A DNA stretch of 64,000 nt, from NCBI GenBank assembly GCA_002733605.1, contig NVWK01000005.1, positions 1-64,000 on the forward strand, read 5' to 3'. Position 1 is the first letter of the stretch; each line of letters opens with the position of its first letter. The position numbers and the translations under genes are program-made. Under the pieces are notes generated by a model. It saw nothing but the letters and a program-made list of their open reading frames with translations. It was not told where the DNA came from and ran no database searches. This document shows, piece by piece, positions 17,866-27,106 of this stretch. This stretch comes from Robiginitomaculum sp. (GTDB lineage: Bacteria > Pseudomonadota > Alphaproteobacteria > Caulobacterales > Maricaulaceae).

Positions 17866-18766
17866 AACATGGCTGAAGCAGGAAGCTCTCCTGCCCGCAG
17901 ATAAGCCCAGAGACAACCCTTTATTTATCGTGTTGGCAATCCTTGCCTTTTTAGCAACGTTGAGCCTGCTTTCGCTTAAAGTCAGCTATCAGGCGGCCGG
18001 GCACTGGAGTGCCAATCTTAACGAAACGGCGACGGTGCAGATTAAACCAGACGCGACGTCAGACGAGGCTGCGTTGGTGCAAATGGCCCAGAGCGCCAAA
18101 GATATATTGCTGAAATCGCCCAATATATCGGGCGTGGATATATTGCCAAAAGCACATTCGCAAGCCTTGTTGCGGCCATGGCTTGGAGACGCACCCCTGC
18201 CAGATGATCTGCCCTTACCTACGCTCTTACATGTACAATTGCGTCCCGGGCAAACACTGGATGTGGCCCGTTTAAGCTCTGCATTTACAGCGGCGAATTT
18301 ACGCGTTGATATTGACAATCATGCCCATTGGACAAAAGATTTAAACCGCCGCGCACGGGCCGCACAATTACTAGCCGTGTTTGCATTTTTTCTGATTAGC
18401 GTGGCGATTTCAGCCGCATGTATTTTTGCCATAAGAGCCGGCATTACGGCTCAACGCAAATTGATGGATGTGCTACACCAAATCGGGGCAGCCCCCAGCT
18501 ATACAGCGCGTTTGTTCAGTTCGCGCTTTGCCTTGGGTGGATTTAAAGCAGGGTGTATCGGGGCCTTGGGGGCTTTTATACTTCTGTTTTTGCTCAGCGT
18601 GTTTTCCGAAACAACGGGGAGCGATAATTATTTCATTCCCGGCTTTGCAATCGGCTTGCAGGATGTATATCTCTCAATCCTTATTCCTGTATTTATGGCA
18701 CTGGTCTCGGCCGTCGCCGCATGGCATACCGTCATGAAAACCCTGATTGCCGAGATGTATTCATGA
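17849..18766 (+). CDS. ftsX: cell division protein FtsX
   Basis: The membrane partner of FtsE. It has four membrane segments, one near residues 32-50 and three in the C-terminal third, with a large external domain between the first and second that binds murein hydrolase activators. It starts at GTG 17849 with AAGGAGG just upstream inside ftsE, and its stop overlaps the next gene's start in ATGA. This suggests translational coupling through the ftsE-ftsX-YdcF group. Length is 305 aa. Confidence 0.93.
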   Translation: MEAHHKTWLKQEALLPADKPRDNPLFIVLAILAFLATLSLLSLKVSYQAAGHWSANLNETATVQIKPDATSDEAALVQMAQSAKDILLKSPNISGVDILPKAHSQALLRPWLGDAPLPDDLPLPTLLHVQLRPGQTLDVARLSSAFTAANLRVDIDNHAHWTKDLNRRARAAQLLAVFAFFLISVAISAACIFAIRAGITAQRKLMDVLHQIGAAPSYTARLFSSRFALGGFKAGCIGALGAFILLFLLSVFSETTGSDNYFIPGFAIGLQDVYLSILIPVFMALVSAVAAWHTVMKTLIAEMYS

Positions 18767-19449
18767 ACGAAACTACAAAACCAAAAGCAAATAAAACCAT
18801 CGCCTTCCTCAAGCTGGCGCGGTTTTTGATCGGGTTTGCTTCCATGTTGCTAGTTTGCGGGTTTATCGCGTTTATTTTACATATTTCCCGATCTGTCCCC
18901 CCTACGCCGATGCTGACAGCAGACGGCATTGTTGTTTTAACCGGCAAGGGTGGTGGACGACTAGAAACCGGCGCCATGCTTTTACAAGCCGGACACGGAG
19001 AACGCTTGCTGATTTCGGGGGTGAACCCCGCCATTCATACAGATAAAATTCGGTCTTTGTTGAAGTTGAGCAAGGCAACTTATGAATGTTGTGTTGATCT
19101 GGATTACGAAGCTGAAGACACGGTTGGCAACGGGGAGCAAACGGCCAATTGGGCCCGTGTGCTTGGGTATGAAAATATTATTCTGGTCACATCCGATTAT
19201 CATATGCCAAGGGCAAAGGTGGAAATTTCTGCGGCTATGAACGGTATCAAAATCATCCCCTATCCGGTCAAAACGAAAAAATCACCTAATCAGCCCTGGT
19301 GGGGCGGGAAAGATAAATGGAAGCGCCTGTTGGGGGAGTATGGCAAGCTTTTGGTGAGTTATGCGCGTGAACCGGGGGCCCGCCCGAAAATAGAGGCCCA
19401 TAAAAACACGCCTGAAACAACGGCCACGCATGAATCATCCCATGAGTAG
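18763..19449 (+). CDS. YdcF-family (DUF218) membrane protein
   Basis: One N-terminal membrane segment (about residues 15-40) precedes a DUF218 Rossmann-like domain with 'IVVLTGKGGGRLETGAMLL' and 'VTSDYHMPRAKVE'. Family members such as SanA/ElyC affect the envelope and undecaprenyl-phosphate use; the enzymatic activity is unclear. I moved the start from 18721 to the ATG at 18763, which overlaps the ftsX stop as ATGA. Here the gene is followed by DUF2125, not by the acyltransferase gene often found next in relatives. Confidence 0.87.
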   Translation: MNETTKPKANKTIAFLKLARFLIGFASMLLVCGFIAFILHISRSVPPTPMLTADGIVVLTGKGGGRLETGAMLLQAGHGERLLISGVNPAIHTDKIRSLLKLSKATYECCVDLDYEAEDTVGNGEQTANWARVLGYENIILVTSDYHMPRAKVEISAAMNGIKIIPYPVKTKKSPNQPWWGGKDKWKRLLGEYGKLLVSYAREPGARPKIEAHKNTPETTATHESSHE

Positions 19450-20473
19450 AGCCGCTAAAAAGGGGGTTTTCACACTTTCGCGCTTGATCTTTTTGGCCTG
19501 TGTCGGGTTGGTATGTATTGCCGCTTTGTGGTTCTTCCTGCGCTCTGCAATTGTCAAAGGCACTGCCCAAACCATCCAGAGCATGGAAAGCGAGGGCTAT
19601 CAAATTGCCCATGGCGGTCTTTCTGTTACCGGTTTTCCGTTCAGCGCCACTGCACATTCATCGGATATTTCCGTTCGGGCGCCGCGCGGCGATCTACAGG
19701 ATATGACAAAAAACTGGTCTCTCCAGCTTGAACAAATTACAGCAAAAAGCGCCACTTTAACCCCTCTGTCCTGGACGGTGGAGCATCGGGGCACGATGCG
19801 TGTTGATATGCGTGATCCCACGGGACAGCATTATGTATTTAATATTGAACCTGCCAACATCAACATAAGCACGCGCCAAGCACTCGGCGGTGCTTTAAAG
19901 TCTGCGCATTTTGATATGGACGTTGCACGTATCAAACCGCTTTTGAACACCGTGCCTTCTGTTTTAGGATTGGAAGATGTGCAAGCTGATCTGGTGGTAA
20001 ATGGGCACACTGCGCAGATCACTATGCGCGCACGTGATCTTAATATTGTCGACCAGACACTCGGCCCTCTGGGCGCTATTTTAGGACCAAAACTTGCACG
20101 CGCTGAACTGGATGCACGCGTGCAGAACTGGGCAGCGCTAGAGCAATACGGCGCACAATATTGGCAACAAAACGGGGGGCGTTTTACGGCTCTCTTCTGG
20201 CACATCAAATGGGGTAAAATCGATATTGTCGGGGATTTTGACATCGGCTTTGAAAATGGCTCTCCTGATGGCATTCTCCATGCCAATATAAAAGACATTG
20301 TGCCTTTGATGGACAGTTTAAGCCGTGCCGGAATACTTGGCCCCACTGAAGCCGCACAAGCCCGGCTCCTCTTCGGGGTTTTACAGCCCGATGCAGAGGG
20401 ACGTACGGAACTGGAACTGATTATCCGCGATCATAAAATTAAAATGGGACCAATCACCCTGATGCAGTTTTAA
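19430..20473 (+). CDS. DUF2125-family protein
   Basis: A 347-aa protein with one N-terminal membrane anchor (about residues 16-38), then an extracytoplasmic beta-rich region with 'GYQIAHGGLSVTGFPFSATA', the hallmark of DUF2125. The fold recalls AsmA-like or lipid-bridge proteins, but no function is established. It overlaps the YdcF gene by 20 bp and converges with tyrC with a 13-bp gap. Pairing with tyrC is common in alphaproteobacteria. Confidence 0.82.
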   Translation: MNHPMSRAAKKGVFTLSRLIFLACVGLVCIAALWFFLRSAIVKGTAQTIQSMESEGYQIAHGGLSVTGFPFSATAHSSDISVRAPRGDLQDMTKNWSLQLEQITAKSATLTPLSWTVEHRGTMRVDMRDPTGQHYVFNIEPANINISTRQALGGALKSAHFDMDVARIKPLLNTVPSVLGLEDVQADLVVNGHTAQITMRARDLNIVDQTLGPLGAILGPKLARAELDARVQNWAALEQYGAQYWQQNGGRFTALFWHIKWGKIDIVGDFDIGFENGSPDGILHANIKDIVPLMDSLSRAGILGPTEAAQARLLFGVLQPDAEGRTELELIIRDHKIKMGPITLMQF

Positions 20474-20486
20474 AGGTATTCGCAGA

Positions 20487-21416
20487 CTAGCTCTCGTCTT
20501 CACCTTCCAGATGATCTCGCCCGAAATTGGGGGCAGCACTGTCTTGGCCCGCGTCAATAATGCGCTCACGGATTGTGCGGGTTTTGGTAAATTCTTTCAA
20601 CAGAACATCCCCTTCACCCCAACGAATAGATTTCTTGAGCGCCGTTAGATCTTCAATATAGCGGCCCAGCACTTCCAATACGGCCTCACTGTTTCCCAGA
20701 AATACATCGCGCCACATGACCGGATCAGAGGCAGCAATCCGGGTGAAATCCCGAAATCCGCCGGCCGAGTATTTCACGACTTCATTACGGGTCACGGTTT
20801 CCATATCTGTTGCCGTGCCTACAAGAGCGTACGCGATTAAATGCGGTAAATGTGACGTGGTCGCCAGTACCAGATCATGACGCTTTGCGTCCATAAAGGC
20901 GACTTGACTGCCAAGCGCTTCCCAAAATTCTTTAAGTTTTTGAGCGGACGTGGACGTTTCATCTTCAGGGGTTAAAATGCACCAGCGCTTGTCAAATAGG
21001 CTGGCGAAGCCGGCTTCGGGGCCGCTGTTTTCTGTACCGGCAATCGGATGTGCGCCGATAAATTCTACGTTTTTGGGCAAGAGCGGCGTTATATCCTTGA
21101 TGATACTGGCCTTGATAGATCCGACATCGGTGATGAGACAGCTCGGGGTCAGCACATCGGCAAAACCGGAGAGAGCCGTCGCCATTGCGCCCGGCGGCAC
21201 GGCAAGAATAACCAAATCGGCCTGCGCGGCCACACCGTGGGCGGAACTTGCCACCTCATCGGCGATATCAAGGGCGCTTAGACTTGCGCGTACATCCGGA
21301 TTGGTATCGGTAATGATCAGCTTGCCCACTACATTATAGGCTTTGCAGGCGCGGGCAATGGAAGAGCCGATCAACCCGCCGCCAACCACCAATACTGTCT
21401 CAAAGGCGCGTTCCAT
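20487..21416 (-). CDS. tyrC: prephenate/arogenate dehydrogenase family protein
   Basis: This enzyme oxidatively decarboxylates prephenate or arogenate on the way to tyrosine. The NAD(P)-binding motif is 'VVGGGLIGSSIARA' at the N-terminus. Conserved 'AHPIAGTENSG' and 'TSHLPHLIAYAL' follow, both typical of the TyrA/TyrC dehydrogenase domain. Length is 309 aa with no fused mutase; the mutase is the next gene upstream. Stop and start codons overlap as TAATG, so the two are translationally coupled. The symbol tyrC is given because no mutase domain is fused; cyclohexadienyl specificity is not tested. Confidence 0.92.
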   Translation of the reverse strand: MERAFETVLVVGGGLIGSSIARACKAYNVVGKLIITDTNPDVRASLSALDIADEVASSAHGVAAQADLVILAVPPGAMATALSGFADVLTPSCLITDVGSIKASIIKDITPLLPKNVEFIGAHPIAGTENSGPEAGFASLFDKRWCILTPEDETSTSAQKLKEFWEALGSQVAFMDAKRHDLVLATTSHLPHLIAYALVGTATDMETVTRNEVVKYSAGGFRDFTRIAASDPVMWRDVFLGNSEAVLEVLGRYIEDLTALKKSIRWGEGDVLLKEFTKTRTIRERIIDAGQDSAAPNFGRDHLEGEDES

Positions 21417-22264
21417 TACGGCGTCTTACCGGATTGAGCGGCGATTGGTTTTGGTAAAATTCCGATGATTTTTACGCAACCGAACTCCGCCTGAAGGCTT
21501 TGAAAGCGGCTGTCATTATCATCAATATATTCGGGGACACTATAGAGGCAGCGACCCTCTATTTCGGCGCGCAATGTTGCGCTCAAGCCTGCGTTTTCAA
21601 ATATGCCCTTCACCGTTTTCATTGCGCCAATATCGCCAGCCTCTATATAGATCACACTTTGATCGGCACCGGAGGGTAATCGTTCGGCCTTGGACACAGC
21701 GACAGCACTGGGCCATTCGCTGCCGCCGATGCGCGGCAAGGCGGCCAGAATGTGCATATCAGACGCCGCTCCGTTCGGGCCAAGGGCTGTCCACCAATTG
21801 TTCATGCCGCCGGGAGCCGGAAGTACGGCAACGCCTTCGGGGTCAATATGGGCGGCGGCCAAAGCCGCACTTTCAGTTGGATATGTACGGGTCGGTATCG
21901 CACCCCCAAACCGGTCACGCACCAGAGTGCGCGCCGACGCGGCGTCAACCGCCAAGGAAATATGCAAACAGATCGGCCCTTGCAATGTCAGGCTGGCACT
22001 GATGAGTTCCGCCCAAATGCGCGAGACCAAATCCGGGGATATGTCTGCGGCTTTTTGGGCCAGATTACGGATTTGGGATTGCTCGCGAGAGGGACGCCAG
22101 ACATCAACGCCCAGTTTCGTCCGCCGCACGGCCTGCGCCAGTTCCATGCGTTCGGCAATGAGATTAAGCAACGCCGTATCCACGCGGTCAATTTCCGTGC
22201 GGATGGTTTGCATAGCCTGATTTTGCGCCTGATTTTGCGAAGGATTTGGTTCAGTTTTTTTCAT
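21416..22264 (-). CDS. chorismate mutase (AroQ) with an uncharacterised C-terminal half
   Basis: Residues about 17-95 form an AroQ helical chorismate mutase domain ('IRTEIDRVDTALLNLIAERM', 'AVRRTK', 'REQSQIRNLAQKA'), which converts chorismate to prephenate. The remaining 180 residues have alternating strands and helices with 'EGVAVLPAPGGMNNWW' and end in an ACT-like stretch ('IEIEGRCLYSVP'-type segment). They resemble a degenerate prephenate dehydratase region but lack the TxR motif I would expect for activity. It is coupled to tyrC and overlaps the methyltransferase gene by 14 bp. Confidence 0.85.
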   Translation of the reverse strand: MKKTEPNPSQNQAQNQAMQTIRTEIDRVDTALLNLIAERMELAQAVRRTKLGVDVWRPSREQSQIRNLAQKAADISPDLVSRIWAELISASLTLQGPICLHISLAVDAASARTLVRDRFGGAIPTRTYPTESAALAAAHIDPEGVAVLPAPGGMNNWWTALGPNGAASDMHILAALPRIGGSEWPSAVAVSKAERLPSGADQSVIYIEAGDIGAMKTVKGIFENAGLSATLRAEIEGRCLYSVPEYIDDNDSRFQSLQAEFGCVKIIGILPKPIAAQSGKTP

Positions 22265-23024
22265 GATGCTCTAGCGTGTTCTTAATCTGATATACCTTAG
22301 TTGATGACGTTCCCAATGCACCAGAAAAATTCGGCCCTAATACCCGTTTTTGTTCCTGTGTTATCCGCCCCGTATATAGCCGCTTTACCGCTTCGACAAG
22401 AACAAGTCCGGAAAATCCCGGCCATACGGTTTCGCCAAAACTTTCAAATGCGGCACTGGTACGCGGGCCACTGAAAGCCTTCACCGGCGGGCAATACAAA
22501 GCACCGGAACGTACCAAGGGTATAAACCCTGCCTGTTTAAGGGCCTTGCTTAATTGGGTGCGCGTAAAAGGGCGTCCGGCCCCGAAAGGTGTTTTATCCG
22601 AGCGGGCCCATAATCCGGCCCGATTGGCCGCGACAATGACAATGCGGCCTTCCGGTTTCATCACCCGCCATAATTCAGTCAGCACACCCGACAATTCCGA
22701 GGCTTCTTCCAGCCCATGGGCGACCAGAACCCGGTCAAATGTTGTCGGTAGAAATGGCAAATGTTCATCACCAACCAAAATGCTGGCATTCCCACGTCTA
22801 TTGATTTGGTGGACGGCACCTTGTTCTGACGGCATGGCATGGATCAGCCTGTGGGCACCTTTTTTACAGCCCTCCAGATAAGGTAGTGCATAGCCATAGC
22901 CCAACACATCCAAGCCTTCCAGATGTGGCCAGAGCGTATGCAAACGGCGCAGGGTCATAGCTTGCGCGGCCAAACCGAGACGCGAGCTATAAAAACTTTC
23001 GAGCTTTACGATGCTTTGCCGCAA
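22251..23024 (-). CDS. class I SAM-dependent methyltransferase
   Basis: A small methyltransferase of the Methyltransf_11 type. The glycine-rich SAM loop is 'LDVLGYGYALPYLEG', the acidic and central motifs follow, and post-motif 'ELWRVMKPEGRIVIVAANR' is typical. The track begins at 23159, inside the divergent gloB. I prefer the TTG at 23024, preceded by AAAGGAC, which gives about 257 aa beginning 'RQSIVKLESFYSSRLGL', the usual start of this family. It is first in the methyltransferase-mutase-tyrC group. The substrate is unknown. Confidence 0.85.
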   Translation of the reverse strand: MRQSIVKLESFYSSRLGLAAQAMTLRRLHTLWPHLEGLDVLGYGYALPYLEGCKKGAHRLIHAMPSEQGAVHQINRRGNASILVGDEHLPFLPTTFDRVLVAHGLEEASELSGVLTELWRVMKPEGRIVIVAANRAGLWARSDKTPFGAGRPFTRTQLSKALKQAGFIPLVRSGALYCPPVKAFSGPRTSAAFESFGETVWPGFSGLVLVEAVKRLYTGRITQEQKRVLGPNFSGALGTSSTKVYQIKNTLEHHEKN

Positions 23025-23101
23025 GAGATTGTCCTTTGTATCTGCCTCATCTATACACAATATTTCAACTGCACTTACACTATTTAACAAAAGAGTTTCT
23101 A

Positions 23102-23818
23102 ATGATCGTGATGTTTCCCTGCCTCTCTGACAATTATGGGTTTTTGCTACACGATCCACAAACCGGGCTGACCGCTTCCATTGATGCGCCAGATGCTACA
23201 GAGATTGCACGGCAGTGCGCGCAACACAATTTCACTCTGAGCCATATTTTCAATACCCATCATCATTTCGACCATGTGGGCGGCAATCAAATGTTGAAGG
23301 AAAAATATGGGGTGAGCATTGTCGGGCCTGAATCCGATGCGGGACGTATTCCCTGTCTCGACCAAGCGGTTGGTGATGGAGAGGTGTTTAAATTTGGACA
23401 GTTTGATATTCATGTCATCGATACACCCGGTCATACTTTGGGGCATTGCGTCTATTATATACCAGCGCTGAACAGTGCATTTGTCGGCGATACATTATTT
23501 GCATTGGGATGTGGGCGTTTGTTTGAAGGCAGTCCGGCGCAGATGTTTGACAGCCTGTCCAAACTTGCCGCCCTACCCGACGAGACGAAAATTTATTGCG
23601 CCCATGAATATACGCTTGCCAATGGCGCATTTGCCCTGACTGTTGACCCTGAGAATGAGGACTTGAAAAGCTATATGCGCGAGGCCAAAGCGTTGCGGGA
23701 TAAAAACCTGCCAACAGTGCCAACGACCATTGCGCGTGAAAAAGCGGCAAACCCGTTTATGCGCGCGAAAACGGCTGAAGAACTTGGCAGGATACGGGCT
23801 TTAAAGGATAGTTTTTAA
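23102..23818 (+). CDS. gloB: hydroxyacylglutathione hydrolase (glyoxalase II)
   Basis: This enzyme hydrolyses S-lactoylglutathione to lactate and glutathione in methylglyoxal detoxification. The metallo-beta-lactamase metal motif is 'THHHFDH' at 52-58, followed by 'DTPGHTLGH', the bridging aspartate in 'FVGDTLFALGCGRLFEG' and 'CAHEYTLAN'. The last two are diagnostic for glyoxalase II. Start is the ATG at 23102 after AAAAGAG rather than the track's 23036. Length is 238 aa, slightly short of the usual 250-255. It shares a 77-bp divergent promoter region with the methyltransferase gene. Confidence 0.94.
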   Translation: MIVMFPCLSDNYGFLLHDPQTGLTASIDAPDATEIARQCAQHNFTLSHIFNTHHHFDHVGGNQMLKEKYGVSIVGPESDAGRIPCLDQAVGDGEVFKFGQFDIHVIDTPGHTLGHCVYYIPALNSAFVGDTLFALGCGRLFEGSPAQMFDSLSKLAALPDETKIYCAHEYTLANGAFALTVDPENEDLKSYMREAKALRDKNLPTVPTTIAREKAANPFMRAKTAEELGRIRALKDSF

Positions 23819-23834
23819 GGGTTGGATATAATTC

Positions 23835-25580
23835 TTATACTTTACGGCGGGGTGTGTTTGCAACCAGCGGGATCGGGCCGGGCATACCAAACATATAGCC
23901 TTGCAGATAATCCACACCCAAGCGGGTCAGCAAGGCCGCATCTTCACGGCTACCGACCATTTCTGCGACCGTTTTTACAGAGAATGTCTGCGCCAAATCA
24001 ACCATCATGCGTACAAATACCTGTTTATGCGGCGTCAGGGACAGATCACGAATGAAGCTTCCGTCAATTTTAATCTCGTCCGCTTCAATGGCCATCAAGT
24101 TTTTAAAGGTCGTATAGCCTGCGCCAAAATCATCTATGGAAAATTGACATCCAAGCGCACGAACTTCCATCGAGAACCGACTGGCCATAGCCGGGTCTTC
24201 CAAGGCTACTGTTTCTGTCAACTCGACCACGACCCGATCGCACGCGCGCCCAAGCCCTTGTAGTGCGTGTAGATACGCATTTGCGGTTTCAGGGTTTTTC
24301 ACCGTGGCCGCAGAAACATTCAAAGCAATTTTAATTTCCGAATGCTCTTGCAAGGTTCTCGCGGCAATCTCTAACGCACGCCGATCCAGCAAATGCACGC
24401 ATTCCAAACGCTCGGCCGCCATAATAAATTCTGCCGCCGAGACAATCTCCCCGTCATCACGTTGCAATCGCAATAGGCATTCATAATGATGGACTTCACG
24501 GCTTTTTGCGTGAACAAGCGGTTGATACGCCAAGGTAATTCTACGATCATTGAGAGCGCTAATAATATCATCGCGGGTCAGCTCCGACATTCTCTGGCGG
24601 GGTTTTAAATCCGGTAAATCCGGTGCATAGGCCACAAATTTACCGTGCCGCAACACGCTGTGTGCCACAGCCGTATTGGCCTGTTCCATCACATCCGTCG
24701 CACTAACCGGTTTTTGTGGACATACACAGCCACCAACGGCAAATTCTGCGTATAAATCCCCATAAGGACTTCCATAAGGGGTTTCAGACAGGGTTTTGAG
24801 AATCCGGTTGGCCACGTTTTGCATTTGCTCCGGTTCGCAGTCGGACAAGCCGACCCCGAACGAAACACCCGAAATGCGCGCACAAATATCGGGAGCGCGT
24901 ACACAGGCTGTCAATCGTTTGGCAACAGAGCTGAGCAATCGATCGCCAGCTTCATATCCATAAATCTCGTTGATGTCTTTTAGATTGGAAATTTTGAGCG
25001 TGACCAAAGCAGAGCGGCGTTCATAGCGTCTCGAGAACGCCACCATGTGCGTAATCCCTTCGGCCATACGTGTACGGTTCCACAAGCCGGTGAGATTATC
25101 AAACGAGGCGTGATAGCCTGCCTGCTCTTCACGGGTTTTGCGGGTTTGAATATTGGTCAGGACACCAATGATTTTCGTGGGCCGCTTCCCCTCGCCGCTT
25201 ATGCGTTTGGCCCGTTCCTCTACCCAAATATTACGACCATCAAAGGTTCTGATCTGGTAATCAATTTGAAATTTTGCCCCATTCCAGCTTAGAGACGAGA
25301 TTGCCTGTGCCCGTGCCGATTTCGCGTCATCGCACAAACGTTCCAAAACTGCGCTCACAGAACACGGCACATCTTCGACGCGCGAACAAAACAGAGCACT
25401 CGCAAGTTTATCATCTTCCCATGAAAATATGTCGTCAGAAGCGCGCTCTCCGGAGGGGCCGCTTTGCCACACATAAGGGGAAGCCGCCATCAGAGACAGC
25501 AAGACATTTTCAGTCTCGCACTCATCTTTTACGTCAAACTGTTGCGAGGCTAAGAAATCGGCGCTCATATCATCATCTTT
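23835..25580 (-). CDS. PAS-GGDEF-EAL protein, probable c-di-GMP phosphodiesterase
   Basis: Domains in order: a PAS-like sensor (about 25-145, 'FDGRNIWVEERAKRI'), a GGDEF domain (150-315) and an EAL domain (330-575). The GGDEF active site is degenerate ('RISGVSFG' near residue 237), so cyclase activity is unlikely. The EAL domain keeps its catalytic set: the glutamate of 'YECLLR' near 364, the asparagine in 'ALNVSAA', 'ELTE', 'DDFGAGY' near 480, 'EIKIDGSF' and the glutamate of 'VAEMV'. It therefore probably hydrolyses c-di-GMP. The start is uncertain (GTG 25613, ATG 25580 or ATG 25565); none has a strong ribosome-binding site. No membrane segments. Confidence 0.88.
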   Translation of the reverse strand, partial: KDDDMSADFLASQQFDVKDECETENVLLSLMAASPYVWQSGPSGERASDDIFSWEDDKLASALFCSRVEDVPCSVSAVLERLCDDAKSARAQAISSLSWNGAKFQIDYQIRTFDGRNIWVEERAKRISGEGKRPTKIIGVLTNIQTRKTREEQAGYHASFDNLTGLWNRTRMAEGITHMVAFSRRYERRSALVTLKISNLKDINEIYGYEAGDRLLSSVAKRLTACVRAPDICARISGVSFGVGLSDCEPEQMQNVANRILKTLSETPYGSPYGDLYAEFAVGGCVCPQKPVSATDVMEQANTAVAHSVLRHGKFVAYAPDLPDLKPRQRMSELTRDDIISALNDRRITLAYQPLVHAKSREVHHYECLLRLQRDDGEIVSAAEFIMAAERLECVHLLDRRALEIAARTLQEHSEIKIALNVSAATVKNPETANAYLHALQGLGRACDRVVVELTETVALEDPAMASRFSMEVRALGCQFSIDDFGAGYTTFKNLMAIEADEIKIDGSFIRDLSLTPHKQVFVRMMVDLAQTFSVKTVAEMVGSREDAALLTRLGVDYLQGYMFGMPGPIPLVANTPRRKV

Positions 25581-25657
25581 CATAGCTATTAGAGCCTTCG
25601 CGCATGTTCTCACACGCCAAGGCGTTATATCCAGAAAAGTTTAACAAACAGATACGG

Positions 25658-26095
25658 TTAGCTGCCGAATCCCTCTGCCATACTGATGTCGCGACGGGCA
25701 CTGGCAATCGTGACCATAAACCCGGCCATCACGTCCATAAGTGCCATCAGCAAGATCAGGAAAAACACCGTCGTCGCAAAGGCATCAAACATAAGAAACT
25801 CAACGAGACAGCCAATGAATAAAATCATCGAAAATGCATGGTTCATAATGGCTGCGCGGCCAATACCCGTGGATTTTAGCAGTTCGAAGAACAACATCAC
25901 TAAAGACAGGGCTATAAGTCCATCTCCGGGTGTAATGATCCATTCTGCACCGCTAGACATCGGGATGGACATAAATTCCACATCCATGCGCGCCCGCACG
26001 GCCTCGGCCGTACTGAATGCCGAGCCACCGAAGGCGATTACATTGTAGATTAATATCGGGATCACCATTAGTGGTAAAAGTGTATAAATGCCCAT
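25658..26095 (-). CDS. small integral membrane protein of unknown function
   Basis: A 145-aa protein with four likely membrane segments: residues 2-22, 54-73, 82-104 and 107-130. The loop after the first segment has 'AVRARMDVEFMSIPMSSGAEW', an amphipathic stretch that may be conserved. Both ends are likely cytoplasmic. I recognise no family. It stands alone, with gaps on both sides. The 184-bp spacer upstream contains CGCAAATTTTGCG near 26145-26157, a perfect 13-bp dyad around one central base, which could be an operator. Confidence 0.7.
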   Translation of the reverse strand: MGIYTLLPLMVIPILIYNVIAFGGSAFSTAEAVRARMDVEFMSIPMSSGAEWIITPGDGLIALSLVMLFFELLKSTGIGRAAIMNHAFSMILFIGCLVEFLMFDAFATTVFFLILLMALMDVMAGFMVTIASARRDISMAEGFGS

Positions 26096-26279
26096 TTTTC
26101 TGCTCCTAATGCCTGAAATAAATCAGGCTCAACCAAAGTATAAACGCAAATTTTGCGCAAAGGTACACGTTTCAACCCATTGCAGTGGATGCCCCGATTT
26201 TATCTTTCTTGGCCCACTATACCGGAAACCGGTTCATTAATCAATGCATGGCCTATTCACGTCATAGGGGTCAGTATAG

Positions 26280-27011
26280 CTATACTTCATCCACAACTTT
26301 TGGGTGACGGGCCCGTTTTCGCAACCAAATAACGCCCCGCAAATCTGAAATCGAAACAATCAAGCGTCCGAAATTTGTATATTTGGACACCCCAAACTGG
26401 CGGTTTCTGTGGCCAACATCACAAAACTCGATTGCGTAGCCTTCGCGCAACATTAAGGCTGGAATATAGCGATGGATATGGTCGAAATATGGTAATAACA
26501 GAAAGGATTCACGGGTAAATACCTTTAAGCCACAGCCGGTATCGTCGGCTTCGTCTTTCAAAAGCCATTTACGTATACCATTGCCGACCCGTGATGCCAT
26601 ACGTTTGGCCCATGTATCTTTACGCTTGACCCTGCGCCCGCCTATGAGGGCCAAGTTTTCAGGGGCATCTTTGCGTGTGATCTGTTTTATTAACGCTGGA
26701 ATGTCTGCAGGATCATTTTGACCATCGCCGTCGAGAGTTGCAATATAAACGCCCTTGGCTGCGATCACACCGGAGCGGACACTCCGGCTCTGGCCTGCAT
26801 TTTGTTTATGGCTTAGAACGCGCAAGGTTTTGTATTTGGATTTTAAATTCTTGAGGGTTTCCAGCGTTGTATCCGTACTACTATCGTTGACAAAAATCAT
26901 CTCGTAGGGAAGATTTTTCATGGCATTTGCAATTTCTTGCGCCAGCAGGCTGACATTTTCTTCCTCGTTATACACGGGAACAACAACACTATATTTGATT
27001 TTGGATGCCAC
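26280..27011 (-). CDS. family 2 glycosyltransferase, polyprenyl-phosphate sugar synthase type
   Basis: A 243-aa GT-A enzyme of the dolichol-phosphate mannose synthase group. 'SVVVPVYNEEENVSLL' opens the fold, 'DGDGQNDP' is the metal-binding DxD motif, and 'RSVRSGVIAAKG' is typical of the DPM1/ArnC group. There are no clear membrane helices. It probably transfers a sugar from a nucleotide donor to undecaprenyl phosphate. It starts at GTG 27011 with GAGAG upstream and is divergent, across 95 bp, from a GT39 transferase that could use its product. Confidence 0.9.
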   Translation of the reverse strand: MASKIKYSVVVPVYNEEENVSLLAQEIANAMKNLPYEMIFVNDSSTDTTLETLKNLKSKYKTLRVLSHKQNAGQSRSVRSGVIAAKGVYIATLDGDGQNDPADIPALIKQITRKDAPENLALIGGRRVKRKDTWAKRMASRVGNGIRKWLLKDEADDTGCGLKVFTRESFLLLPYFDHIHRYIPALMLREGYAIEFCDVGHRNRQFGVSKYTNFGRLIVSISDLRGVIWLRKRARHPKVVDEV

Positions 27012-27106
27012 AATACTCTCTCATAAATTCTCCCCCTCATGCCATGTACAGTTCTTTCATGCAATATGGCTTGTGTGACTTTAACGTAATGCGCTAGAGT
27101 CCCATT

